From positions 1-34,085 of the forward strand of contig JAIEPH010000059.1 of NCBI GenBank assembly GCA_019749805.1: a stretch of 34,085 nt of DNA, written 5' to 3'. The translations under genes were made by a program, and so were the position numbers. Each line of letters opens with the position of its first letter. Position 1 is the first letter of the stretch. Below, piece after piece: positions 7,335 to 14,942 of the stretch. Under the pieces are notes generated by a model. The model ran no database searches, had not been told where the DNA came from, and saw nothing but the letters and a program-made list of their open reading frames with translations. Source of the stretch: Mycobacteriaceae bacterium. Its GTDB lineage: Bacteria > Actinomycetota > Actinomycetes > Mycobacteriales > Mycobacteriaceae.

Positions 7335-7354
7335 CACTAGAACACGTTCTAGTG
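7335..7354. promoter_or_regulatory. KstR-type operator palindrome
   Basis: CACTAGAAC-AC-GTTCTAGTG is a perfect inverted repeat with 9-base arms. Its core TAGAACACGTTCTA fits the KstR motif (TNNAACNNGTTNNA) that controls cholesterol catabolism in mycobacteria and rhodococci. It lies between the thioesterase start (7329) and the stop of the TetR gene (7390), so it most likely represses the thioesterase. The neighbouring TetR protein has a different operator of its own (7985-8006). Confidence 0.75.
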
Positions 7355-7389
7355 AAGGTTGTCGAGTCACCCCGCAGCGGGTGGCGCTT

Positions 7390-7944
7390 TCACCCGACGA
7401 GATCAGCGAGCGCCGCGCGGGCGGCGGCGACACGGCGGCCCCGTTCGAGTTCGATCAACGCGCACTCCGCCGTCGCGGCAACCCACAGTCGCGCCGCCTC
7501 CCGGGGTTGGGCGCTGCCGAGCGCAACGAAATCGGCAGCCACGACGTCGACATTCATCCGGTTGCGTCGCGTCACCTCGTCGGCGATCGGGAGATGGCCG
7601 CGGGCCTCCAGCAGCAGCGCCTTTACGCCGCGATCGCGAAGACAGGCATCGAGGTAGGTGTCCGCGGCGGCAGCCAGCCGGTCCCGACCCGGTTCCAGAT
7701 CGGCGATGACCGCCGCCACCTCCTCGAAGAGCACGTCGTGAAAGCGGCGGTGCAGTGCGACCAGATAGGACACCCGATCCGGAAAGTGGTGGAAGAACGT
7801 GCCTTTCGACACGCCTGCTGCGGCCACGACGGCGTTGACGCTCAGACCCTCGAGCCCGAGGTCCTCGGCGAGCGCCAATCCCGTCTCGATCAGGTTCGCG
7901 CGCGTCCGCTGGGCCGCAGCCACGCGCTTATTGGCCACTTCCAC
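7390..7944 (-). CDS. TetR-family transcriptional regulator
   Basis: A 184-residue protein with an N-terminal TetR helix-turn-helix: TRANLIETGLALAEDLGLEGLSVNAVVAAAGVSKGTFFHHFPDRVSYLVAL (about 14-64) has the usual GVSKGTFFHHF recognition-helix signature. The C-terminal ligand domain is short and gives no ligand hint. The start is GTG at 7944 with GGGAGG a few bases upstream. It is divergent from the alpha/beta hydrolase, and a perfect 22-base palindrome lies at the far end of the 78-base intergenic space, a standard layout for a regulator that represses itself and the neighbouring enzyme. Confidence 0.9.
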   Translation of the reverse strand: MEVANKRVAAAQRTRANLIETGLALAEDLGLEGLSVNAVVAAAGVSKGTFFHHFPDRVSYLVALHRRFHDVLFEEVAAVIADLEPGRDRLAAAADTYLDACLRDRGVKALLLEARGHLPIADEVTRRNRMNVDVVAADFVALGSAQPREAARLWVAATAECALIELERGRRVAAARAALADLVG

Positions 7945-7984
7945 GCTGCCTCCCTTGCCAGGACGTCGACTCCGGCCTAGTGTA

Positions 7985-8006
7985 ATTGACCGACCAACCG
8001 GTCAAT
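7985..8006. promoter_or_regulatory. TetR operator, ATTGACCG inverted repeat
   Basis: ATTGACCG and CGGTCAAT form perfect 8-base arms around a 6-base spacer (ACCAAC). The site lies between the TetR gene and the divergent hydrolase. It covers an ATG at 8005, which argues that the hydrolase really starts at 8023 and that this palindrome is regulatory DNA. The first arm contains TTGACC, a -35-like sequence, so binding could occlude polymerase. Confidence 0.7.
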
Positions 8007-8022
8007 GAAAGGCTCCCCATCG

Positions 8023-8841
8023 ATGCCCACTCAGCACACGTCACTAGGAACAGTCTCCTACACCGACGAGGGTTCGGGCCCACCGATCCTGCTGCTACAC
8101 GCGGCGCTTCACGACCACACCGACTTCGACACCGTGCGCGCGGATCTCGGTCGGGGCCGCCGTGTGCTCACCCTCGACTGGCCGGGTCACGGCGAGTCTC
8201 CCCTGCCGCCGGCACCCCTGCGCGCAGTTCAACTCGGCGATGTCCTGGTCGAATTCGCCGACCGTCTCGAGTTGGACAATCTCGTCGTCGTCGGGAACTC
8301 CGTCGGCGGATACGCCGCATGCCGGCTCGCGCTCGAGCGCGGAGAACGGGTTTCGGGTGTGGTCCTCGTCAACACCGGGGGTTTCACGCCCCACAGCATC
8401 GCCACCCGCGCGCTGTGCGCCGCGATGGGGCGCCCAGTCGTCATCAAGGCCGTGTTCGGTGTCTTCGTACGCGCATACATGCAGCCGAAGACCCCGACAG
8501 ACAAGGCCGTCACCCGCCGCGTCGTCGACCGGGCGAAAACCGACGATGGCGCGAAAACCGCTGCGGCACTGTGGAGGAGCTTCGTCGAGCCTGGGCATGA
8601 CCTGCGGGTGCGTGCCGCCAAGATCACCGCACCGGTGCTGATCACGTGGGGCGCCAAGGATCCGAGCGCCCCGATGCGTTGGGGCAGGAAGGTCGCCGAG
8701 GCCATTCCCGGGTCGACGTTCGAAGCGTTTCCGACGGGACACGTCGTGTTCTCGTCCGAGCCGGCGGCCTGGCTGGGTTCGGTGCTGCCGTTCGTCGACG
8801 CCGCGCACGGCGTCCGGTCGGACGTCAGCCGTCGACAGTGA
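8023..8841 (+). CDS. alpha/beta-fold hydrolase
   Basis: A 272-residue alpha/beta hydrolase. The nucleophile elbow is GNSVGG with Ser93, the acid is Asp213 in the WGAKDPSAP segment and the base is His240 in PTGH. The oxyanion region is LLLHAALHD and DWPGHGES follows, as in esterases and C-C bond hydrolases. The ATG at 8023 is chosen over 8005 because AAAGG (8008-8012) precedes it at about 10 bases and the upstream ATG lies inside the TetR operator. Substrate is unknown. It is divergent from, and probably repressed by, the TetR regulator, and its last 17 bases overlap the convergent downstream gene. Confidence 0.85.
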   Translation: MPTQHTSLGTVSYTDEGSGPPILLLHAALHDHTDFDTVRADLGRGRRVLTLDWPGHGESPLPPAPLRAVQLGDVLVEFADRLELDNLVVVGNSVGGYAACRLALERGERVSGVVLVNTGGFTPHSIATRALCAAMGRPVVIKAVFGVFVRAYMQPKTPTDKAVTRRVVDRAKTDDGAKTAAALWRSFVEPGHDLRVRAAKITAPVLITWGAKDPSAPMRWGRKVAEAIPGSTFEAFPTGHVVFSSEPAAWLGSVLPFVDAAHGVRSDVSRRQ

Positions 8842-9478
8842 CCCTGCCGCCCGCCGATCCGAAGCCGAGCCAGGTGTGCCGATTGCCCGCCCAGCACCAG
8901 CCGACCTTGGGGGCGTCGCGGTTGGCCTTGCCGTCTCGGCCTGTTCCGTTACTGATCCACAGCGCGGGCGTCCTGGCGTCCACGGCGCCCGAGGGCTTGG
9001 TGAGGCGGGACCCGATCGTCATGAAGCAGTGCCCTCGCTCCAGCGCATCCGGCTGCTGCAGCAGCCAGTGCACGCCCTCGGTGAGGGTCAGCGGCGTTCG
9101 TCCGGCATCGATGATCCCGGGCAGCGCCTCGTCGGGACTCCAGTTGGCCATGGCGTCGCCGCGATCGAGGTCGAAGACCAGATACAGCGGCGCGTCGGGC
9201 ACGTCGGCCGCCGGGATCGGGGTGAAATCGTCGACATCGGTCATGTCGCTGACCACGAAACCCGGCTTGCCCACCCGGCGGAGCAGGGGTGTCAGCCTCG
9301 ACGCACGCGCAAGGTCGTGATGAACGGCCAGGATCGCTTCAGACCCTTCGGCGTGACGGGCCGCCGCCCGCACCCGATCGGCGGGCAACCCCGCAATCCG
9401 GTGAACTCCCAATTGGATCAGTCGTTCGGCCTGTTCAGGGATGCTTGGCAGGGTTGCGGCGAGCGTCGGCCTGCCCAC
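8825..9478 (-). CDS. conserved actinobacterial protein (DUF5701-like)
   Basis: A 217-residue soluble protein with a GTG start. It matches my memory of the DUF5701 group of mycobacterial hypothetical proteins: an N-terminal helical part ending ILAVHHDLARASRLTPLLRRVGKPGF, a central DMTDVDDFTPIP and PLYLVFDLDRGDAM, and a C-terminal GHCFMTIGSRL followed by PALWISNGTGRDGKANRDAPKVGWCWAGNRHTWLGF-type aromatic segments. No catalytic motif or membrane segment is evident. The gene is convergent with the hydrolase and overlaps it by 17 bases. The name is by recollection; function is unknown. Confidence 0.6.
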   Translation of the reverse strand: MGRPTLAATLPSIPEQAERLIQLGVHRIAGLPADRVRAAARHAEGSEAILAVHHDLARASRLTPLLRRVGKPGFVVSDMTDVDDFTPIPAADVPDAPLYLVFDLDRGDAMANWSPDEALPGIIDAGRTPLTLTEGVHWLLQQPDALERGHCFMTIGSRLTKPSGAVDARTPALWISNGTGRDGKANRDAPKVGWCWAGNRHTWLGFGSAGGRVTVDG

Positions 9479-9519
9479 AACGAAGCGAACCCGGCGAGAA
9501 GTTCCTACGATTGACCGTC

Positions 9520-9735
9520 ATGGCTGCGCCACGCGTCGACAACGCGCGCGGCGCGCTGCCTGCCACGCTCGTTGAACTAGCCGAACACCGCCTGCGCGAC
9601 GCCATCCTCAGCGGGGCCCTGGCGCCCGGAGAGAAGGTCGTCGAGGAGCAACTCTGCGCCGTCGCGTATGCATTCCTGCCGGACGCCAAGGAGCTGGTCG
9701 AGGTCGACGAGTCGGACACAGTGGCGGTCCACTGA
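9520..9735 (+). pseudogene. truncated GntR-family regulator remnant fused to a foreign C-terminus
   Basis: From an ATG at 9520 the frame encodes 71 residues. The first ~46 (LPATLVELAEHRLRDAILSG, then ALAPGEKVVEEQL) are the opening of a GntR winged-helix domain of the FadR/FCD type. The recognition helix and the whole effector domain are missing: the sequence jumps to an unrelated tail (YAFLPDAKELVEVDESDTVAVH) that looks like the natural C-terminus of another protein. An internal deletion fusing the start of one gene to the end of a neighbour explains this. It cannot bind DNA as a normal GntR protein and is probably non-functional. Confidence 0.65.
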
Positions 9736-9754
9736 TCGGACATCGTCGTGGGGG

Positions 9755-10387
9755 CTACTCCTCGGGCAGACCGTCTGCGATCAGCGTCGCCTGCTGCAGC
9801 GCGATGTCCTGAGCTTGTTCCGGCGGAACCGGGTCGTTCGGTGCGCTCTCGAAGTTCATCGACACCAGAGCGTTGCCCTGAGTGAACAGAAGTACGGTCA
9901 CCGCTTTGCTGCCGTCAGGTGACGTACCGATCGCCATCACACCCTGGTCACCGACCTCGACCGGCGCGGGCGCACCGGTCACCACGGTGTTCATCGTGGC
10001 CGAGTTGCTCTGGAAATTCGACTCGGCGGCTGCGACATCCGGAAAGACGAGAATGGTGTCGATGATCTGCCGGTGGCCTTCAGGACTGGAATAGACCTGC
10101 GCCGCGCCGGGGTTCCCGCCCGGGTTCAACTGCACACCGCCCGGAGTGACGATGTCAGGGCCGATATCCATCGGCGGAAGGAGAAGCGAACCGTAGTCGC
10201 TTGGTTGCGCGGCAGATGGGCCGGCGTCCGCCGACGTGGTCTCCTCCGACGCGGTGGCCTCGGCCGACGTGGTTGTGGACGTCGACGACTCCGACGACGA
10301 GTCGTCCGACTTGCTGCAGCCGGCGGCGACCCCGATGACCAGCGCCGCGACGGCCAAGCTCGTCGTCGGCAAACGTACGATATCCAT
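9755..10387 (-). CDS. putative exported lipoprotein
   Basis: A 210-residue protein with a signal peptide: a short charged start, a hydrophobic core (LAVAALVIGV) and a lipobox-like VAAGC with Cys24. A Ser/Thr/Glu-rich low-complexity linker (about 27-60), typical of mycobacterial lipoproteins, leads to a globular domain with an LLLPPMDIGPDIV opening, in which the repeated strands and the TVLLFTQGNALVSMNF segment resemble mycobacterial extracellular sensor-like domains. The ATG at 10387 is chosen because GAGAGGAAA precedes it and it puts the signal peptide at the very N-terminus; an upstream in-frame start at 10417 would add ten charged residues. Function is unknown. Confidence 0.75.
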   Translation of the reverse strand: MDIVRLPTTSLAVAALVIGVAAGCSKSDDSSSESSTSTTTSAEATASEETTSADAGPSAAQPSDYGSLLLPPMDIGPDIVTPGGVQLNPGGNPGAAQVYSSPEGHRQIIDTILVFPDVAAAESNFQSNSATMNTVVTGAPAPVEVGDQGVMAIGTSPDGSKAVTVLLFTQGNALVSMNFESAPNDPVPPEQAQDIALQQATLIADGLPEE

Positions 10388-10537
10388 GGATTTCCTCTCG
10401 GAGGCGGAACGGGCCAAGGCTGACCGGCGGATATAGGTCTACAGCACCGTCAATAACTTCGCTGTCCCGATAGCGAAATCGGCGGCCCGCGCGCGCACCC
10501 GTTTCACGCGTTGCGGCGGGGCAATCCGCCCGGTCCG

Positions 10538-10543
10538 TAAACT
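10538..10543 (+). promoter_or_regulatory. -10 element for a probable leaderless transcript
   Basis: TAAACT fits the mycobacterial TANNNT -10 consensus and ends 8 bases before the deaminase ATG at 10552. That spacing places the transcription start on or next to the A of ATG, as in leaderless mycobacterial mRNAs, and no Shine-Dalgarno is visible. A possible operator half-pair, TTCGCT and AGCGAA (10458-10477), lies further upstream. Confidence 0.5.
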
Positions 10544-10551
10544 CAGCCCAT

Positions 10552-11031
10552 ATGGCCATCGTCGACGCGGACCGGGCGCTGTTGGGCCGTTGTGTCGAAC
10601 TCGCGCGCGAAGCACTCGAAGACGGTGACGAGCCGTTCGGGTCGCTCCTCGTCGACGCCGACGGTCGGATTCGCTTCCAGGACCGCAACCGAGTCAAGGA
10701 CGGCGACCGCACCCGCCACCCCGAATTCGCAATTGCGCAGTGGGCCGTCGAGACTTTGTCCCCCGCCGAACGGATCGCCGCGACGGTGTACACCTCCGGC
10801 GAGCATTGCCCGATGTGCGCGGCGGCACATGCGTGGGTCGGCTTGGGCCGCATCGTCTATGCGACATCGTCGGAACAACTGACCCGGTGGCTGGCCGAGT
10901 GGGGCGCGACACCGCCGCCGGTGGCGCCGCTCCCCATCACCGTCGTCGCACCGCGCGTCGAGGTGGACGGCCCGGCGGCCGAATACGCGGATGAGATGAA
11001 GGCACTCTACGAAGCGAAGTTCCGGCCGTGA
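10552..11031 (+). CDS. cytidine/deoxycytidylate deaminase-family nucleoside deaminase
   Basis: A 159-residue zinc deaminase. The zinc and proton-shuttle site is HPEFA (His61, Glu63) with the second motif SGEHCPMCAAA supplying two cysteines. The N-terminal region PFGSLLVDADGRI is typical of guanine deaminase- and TadA-like members, and the size fits. It lacks features that would identify the substrate, so guanine, cytosine or tRNA adenosine cannot be separated by eye; a free-base deaminase is the most likely. The stop overlaps the GTG start of the GH13 gene (GTGA), so the two are translationally coupled. Confidence 0.85.
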   Translation: MAIVDADRALLGRCVELAREALEDGDEPFGSLLVDADGRIRFQDRNRVKDGDRTRHPEFAIAQWAVETLSPAERIAATVYTSGEHCPMCAAAHAWVGLGRIVYATSSEQLTRWLAEWGATPPPVAPLPITVVAPRVEVDGPAAEYADEMKALYEAKFRP

Positions 11032-12350
11032 CAGGGTCTTCGCGCGGGCGCTCATCCGCGACGGAACCGGCCTGGGTGGAGCACGCGATCTGGTGGCAGG
11101 TCTACCCATTGGGCTTCGTCGGGTCGTACCCAGCCGACCCACCCCCGGCCGCCGACGAGCATCGGCTGCGCCGCGTTGTCCAATGGCTGGATCACGTCAT
11201 CGGCCTCGGCGCCTCGGGGCTGGCGCTGGGTCCGATATTCGCCTCGCGCACCCACGGCTACGACACCACCGACCATTACCGGATCGATCCCCGCCTCGGC
11301 GGCGACGACGACTTCGATCACCTGATCGCCGAGGCGCGCAGCCGCGGGCTGCGGGTTCTCCTCGACGGCGTCTTCAACCACGTAGGTACCGAGTTCGCGA
11401 ATACCTCGTGGTTCCGCAAGCAGCGCAACGGCTCTGGGTTCGACACGTTCGAAGGCCACGGCGATTTGATCGCGCTCGATCACGACAACCCAGAAGTCGT
11501 CGACTACACCGTCGACGTCATGACGCACTGGCTGGGCCGCGGCGCCGACGGCTGGCGGCTGGATGCCGCCTACGCCGTCCCCGACCGGTTTTGGGCGCAG
11601 GTGCTCCCCCGCGTTCGCTCGGCTTTTCCCGAGGCCTGGTTCGTTGCGGAAGTCATTCACGGCGACTACTCGGCGCGGGTGCGTGACGGGGGCTTCGACT
11701 CCGTGACGCAGTACGAACTGTGGAAAGCGATCTGGAGCGGCCTCAACGACGGGAACTTTCACGAGATCGACTGGGCGCTGGTGCGGCACAGCGAATTTCT
11801 CGACAACTTCGTGCCGATGACGTTCGTCGGCAATCACGACGTGACCCGCCTCGCCAGCCGTCTGGAGAACACCGAACACCTGGCACACGCGCTCGTCATC
11901 CTGCTGACGACCGGCGGTTCGCCGAGCATCTACGCGGGCGACGAGTTCGCCTACCGCGGAATCAAAGAGGAGAGATTCGGCGGCGACGATGCGGTGCGAC
12001 CCGAATTCGGTTCTCCGCCAGACGGTGTCAACCAACTAGGTCAGGACGAGTTCCGGCTGCACCAGTACTTGATCGGATTACGCAGACGGCACCCGTGGCT
12101 GCACACCGCGCGCACGTCGCCGCTGCATCTGACCAACCGGCAGTACGTGTACCAGACGCGCAACGGAGCCGACGCGCTGGTGGTCGCGCTCAATATCGGC
12201 GACGAGCCGCTGTCCGTCTCGCTGCCGCAGCTGGGCTTCGACCATGGCATCATTCTCGCCGGGTCGGGGGCACCACCACAGGACGTCGTTTCTCAGGTGA
12301 ATGTCGAGCCGCACGGCTGGCTGATCATGTCGCCAGCCGCTCGACAGTGA
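11028..12350 (+). CDS. GH13 alpha-amylase-family glycoside hydrolase
   Basis: A 440-residue protein with all four GH13 conserved regions: I LLDGVFNHVG (Asp113), II GWRLDAAYAV (nucleophile Asp179), III FVAEVIHG (acid/base Glu208) and IV FVGNHDVTR (His270, Asp271). The barrel starts near IWWQVYPLGF and a short C-terminal beta domain ends the chain. It is compact, with no starch-binding module and no signal peptide, so it acts in the cytosol on alpha-glucans or small alpha-glucosides; exact specificity is not readable. The GTG start overlaps the deaminase stop. The 3' end overlaps the convergent DUF1810 gene by 26 bases. Confidence 0.9.
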   Translation: MTGSSRGRSSATEPAWVEHAIWWQVYPLGFVGSYPADPPPAADEHRLRRVVQWLDHVIGLGASGLALGPIFASRTHGYDTTDHYRIDPRLGGDDDFDHLIAEARSRGLRVLLDGVFNHVGTEFANTSWFRKQRNGSGFDTFEGHGDLIALDHDNPEVVDYTVDVMTHWLGRGADGWRLDAAYAVPDRFWAQVLPRVRSAFPEAWFVAEVIHGDYSARVRDGGFDSVTQYELWKAIWSGLNDGNFHEIDWALVRHSEFLDNFVPMTFVGNHDVTRLASRLENTEHLAHALVILLTTGGSPSIYAGDEFAYRGIKEERFGGDDAVRPEFGSPPDGVNQLGQDEFRLHQYLIGLRRRHPWLHTARTSPLHLTNRQYVYQTRNGADALVVALNIGDEPLSVSLPQLGFDHGIILAGSGAPPQDVVSQVNVEPHGWLIMSPAARQ

Positions 12351-12774
12351 GCTCGTCCTCGAGACCGCCGTAGAACCGATCCAGCACGGCGCGAAAGTCG
12401 GCTTGCACTTCGGCGGACTCGGCGGCTCGGGCGAACAACGTCATCGACGACCGCACCTTCATGTTGTCCGGCCAACCGAATATGTCGTCGGCCGAGGCGC
12501 CCTGGATGCCGGCGACGATCCGGCAGCACTCCCGCAACCGAGACCCCAGCACCTCGTGGTCGAGATAAGCCTTCGCCTCGGCCAGCGAGGTGATGCCGTA
12601 ACGCATTGCTGTCGGACTGCTTCCGAGACCCTGGATCTGAGGGAACACGAACCAGATCCAGTGGCTGCGTTTGCGGCCGTCACGAAGCTCTGTCAGCGCG
12701 GTGTCGTACACACGGTCCTGAGCCTCGACGAAGCGCTGCAGATCGTATGGATCGGCCCGATCGGATGAGAACAA
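12325..12774 (-). CDS. DUF1810 family protein (Rv1873-like)
   Basis: The core DPYDLQRFVEAQDRVYDTAL, then LRDGRKRSHWIWFVFPQIQGLG, RYGITSLAEAKAYLDH and SSMTLFARA, is the DUF1810 pattern, as in M. tuberculosis Rv1873 (about 145 residues, all-helical). The frame is open back to an ATG at 12837, which would add 21 residues, overlap the divergent cyclase remnant and run through its likely promoter. A TTG at 12774 gives 149 residues, the usual family length, and is chosen with moderate confidence. Function is unknown. Its position near lldD matches M. tuberculosis, where Rv1873 is next to lldD2. Confidence 0.85.
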   Translation of the reverse strand: MFSSDRADPYDLQRFVEAQDRVYDTALTELRDGRKRSHWIWFVFPQIQGLGSSPTAMRYGITSLAEAKAYLDHEVLGSRLRECCRIVAGIQGASADDIFGWPDNMKVRSSMTLFARAAESAEVQADFRAVLDRFYGGLEDELTVERLAT

Positions 12775-12827
12775 TTTGCCTACAGCCCCCTCTTCTGCAA
12801 GTTTTGCAAGATAGTCTTTGCGATTCA

Positions 12828-13487
12828 ATGACGACATCGATCGATCCGGAATCGTCGACTCCGACTGAGCCGGTCAAGAAGTCCAGAACTCTGCGGCTAC
12901 CCGTCGCGTCGAGGGTAAGCATTCAGTCGAAGCTCTTGATGATGCTTCTCATCACAAGCGTCCTGTCGGCGGCCGTGGTCGGTGCGATCGGATACCAATC
13001 GGGCAGGTCGTCGCTACGCGATTCGGTGTTCGACCGCCTCACCGAGATCCGCCAGTCGCAGAGCCGCCAGCTGCGAGAAGGCATCAGAGACCTGAAGGAC
13101 TCCCTTGTCATCTACGCTCGGGGAGCCACGTCGGCGCAGGCCATCCAAGCCTTCACGGCCGGGGTTCGATCAACTCAATGCCGCGAATATCAGTCCGGCC
13201 CAACAGCAGTCCATTGTCGACTACTACACCAACCAATTCGCACCGGCGAAGAAGAAGGCCGGCGACGCGCCGACGAGTATCTCCAGTACTCCGGCCAGAC
13301 GGCCCTGACCCTGGAACCGGTCACCGCTGCCGCGTATGCGCTCGAGGAAGTGACCGTGCTGCGGTTCGACCGCGACGTCATCGAGGATCTGGTGTCGAAA
13401 AAGCCGATGCTGCTGCAGGACTTCGGTCGGGCGATCGAAGAACGGCGCGAGAGCCTGCGGCGGGCACTGGCCGCCGCGCAGGACTGA
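12828..13487 (+). pseudogene. decayed fusion: adenylate cyclase N-terminus plus MscS-channel cNMP-binding C-terminus
   Basis: The ATG at 12828 opens a sequence typical of mycobacterial membrane adenylate cyclases (Rv2435c-like): basic segment, one membrane helix (LLMMLLITSVLSAAVVGAIG), then SSLRDSVFDRLTEIRQSQSRQL and a sensor domain. Near 13163 an extra G in a GGGG run breaks the frame; the cyclase match continues in the next frame (FDQLNAANISPAQQQSIVDYY) to about 13265. The original frame then resumes with an unrelated piece, SGQTALTLEPVTAAAYALEEVTVLRFDRDVIEDLV and a helical tail, which looks like the end of a cNMP-binding domain as in Rv2434c-type MscS channels. The cyclase catalytic domain and the channel are gone. 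A TAGTCT -10-like hexamer lies at 12812-12817. Confidence 0.75.
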
Positions 13488-13495
13488 GCTCTGCG

Positions 13496-14728
13496 ATGAA
13501 GCGCCGAGTGCCCCGTCCACGTGAGCTGGCACCGCTGCTGCAATTCCGTAAGCCGGATCTGAACTTCACGCGCCGACGTCTCGACAGCGCGCTGACGATC
13601 GAGGATTTGCGCCGTATCGCCAAACGTCGCACGCCCAAGGCGGCGTTCGACTACACCGACGGTGCCGCCGAGGAGGAGTTGTCACTGGCGCGGGCACGAC
13701 AAGCGTTCCGCGACATCGAGTTCCACCCGACCATCCTTCGCGACGTCGCCAAAGTCGACACCGGCGCGACCGTACTCGGCGACCGCGTTGCCCAGCCGTT
13801 CGGGATCGCGCCCACCGGATTCACCAGGTTGATGCAGACCGAGGGTGAGATCGCCGGCGCACACGCCGCCGCCCGTGCGGGCATCCCGTTCTCGTTGTCC
13901 ACCCTGGGAACCACCTCGATTGAACAGGTCAAAGCGGCAAATCCACACGGACGCAACTGGTTCCAGCTGTACATGTGGAAGGACCGGGACCGGTCGATGG
14001 CGCTGGCCGCGCGCGCCGCAGCGGCGGGGTTCGACACGCTGCTCGTGACGGTGGACGTTCCCGTCGCGGGAGCCCGCCTGCGCGACACCCGCAACGGTAT
14101 GTCGATTCCGCCGGCGCTGACGCTGCATACGGTCCTGGATGCGGTACCGCACCCCCGCTGGTGGTTCGACCTGCTGACCACCGAGCCATTGTCGTTCGCA
14201 TCGCTGGACCGATGGCCCGGCACGGTCGCCCAGTACCTGGACAGCATGTTCGATCCGACGGTGACATTCGACGATCTGGCCTGGATCAAGTCGCAGTGGC
14301 CGAACAAGTTGGTGGTCAAGGGCATTCAGACCCTCGAGGACGCCAGATCGGTGGTCGACCTCGGCGCCGACGGGATCCTCCTGTCCAACCACGGCGGCCG
14401 TCAACTGGACCGCGCGCCGGTCCCATTCCATTTGTTGCCACGCGTCGCCGTCGAGCTCGGACGCGACACCGAGGTTTTGCTGGACACCGGCATCATGTCC
14501 GGCGCTGACGTCGTGGCGGCCATCGCCCTTGGCGCGCGGTTCACCTTGGTCGGTCGCGCCTATCTCTACGGTCTGATGGCCGGCGGTGAGGCAGGCGTCG
14601 ACCGCGCCATCGAGATCCTGTCAGGGCAGGTCAGCCGCACGATGGCGCTGCTTGGTGTGACATCCCTCGCCGAGTTGGAGCCCCGACACGTGACACAGCT
14701 GCACCGGCTGAACCCCGGCGTGTCGTAA
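13496..14728 (+). CDS. lldD: FMN-dependent L-lactate dehydrogenase (LldD2 type)
   Basis: A 410-residue alpha-hydroxy-acid oxidase/dehydrogenase. Visible active-site blocks are FDYTDGAAEEE (Tyr53), PTGFTRLMQTEGE, WFQLYMWKDRD, the VDVPVAGARLRDTRNG loop, VVKGIQT (Lys275, FMN N1 contact) and SNHGGRQLD (catalytic His299, Arg302), then DTGIMSGADVVAAIALGA for the phosphate site. The sequence follows M. tuberculosis LldD2 (Rv1872c) almost block for block. It oxidises L-lactate to pyruvate and passes electrons to quinone. The ATG at 13496 lies 8 bases after the cyclase/channel remnant and is the start matching LldD2; only a weak AGGACTGAG precedes it. The deletion upstream may therefore have put lldD near the cyclase promoter. 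Confidence 0.92.
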   Translation: MKRRVPRPRELAPLLQFRKPDLNFTRRRLDSALTIEDLRRIAKRRTPKAAFDYTDGAAEEELSLARARQAFRDIEFHPTILRDVAKVDTGATVLGDRVAQPFGIAPTGFTRLMQTEGEIAGAHAAARAGIPFSLSTLGTTSIEQVKAANPHGRNWFQLYMWKDRDRSMALAARAAAAGFDTLLVTVDVPVAGARLRDTRNGMSIPPALTLHTVLDAVPHPRWWFDLLTTEPLSFASLDRWPGTVAQYLDSMFDPTVTFDDLAWIKSQWPNKLVVKGIQTLEDARSVVDLGADGILLSNHGGRQLDRAPVPFHLLPRVAVELGRDTEVLLDTGIMSGADVVAAIALGARFTLVGRAYLYGLMAGGEAGVDRAIEILSGQVSRTMALLGVTSLAELEPRHVTQLHRLNPGVS

Positions 14729-14942
14729 CCGCTCACTGATTCACTCCAGTCACAACATTCACACAGGCCACACCACTAATCGGCGATTGCTGAGTCCTCG
14801 CCGAGTCGGAATCGTTAGCCAACCGCGATATCGCAACCGAGTGTTGAGCGTCCGAACTCGCCCCGTCCACGTGTTTCATTACGCAGGCAGAGCAACGGCA
14901 AATGCTTTGTGGCACGCAATGAAAGGTGGGTTGGTTGCCGTT
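14729..14942 (+). other. fbpC upstream region
   Basis: These 214 bases hold no convincing gene. A 10-base palindrome, GCGATATCGC, lies near 14827-14836 and AAAGGTGGG (14922-14930) is the probable ribosome-binding site for the antigen 85 gene. The lldD stop is followed by no strong hairpin. An in-frame ATG at 14919 would extend the antigen 85 signal peptide by 8 residues but has no good Shine-Dalgarno. Confidence 0.4.

Noticed and set aside
14827..14836. GCGATATCGC palindrome as an fbpC operator
   Set aside because: A 10-base palindrome is short and matches no motif I know, so it is not claimed as regulatory.
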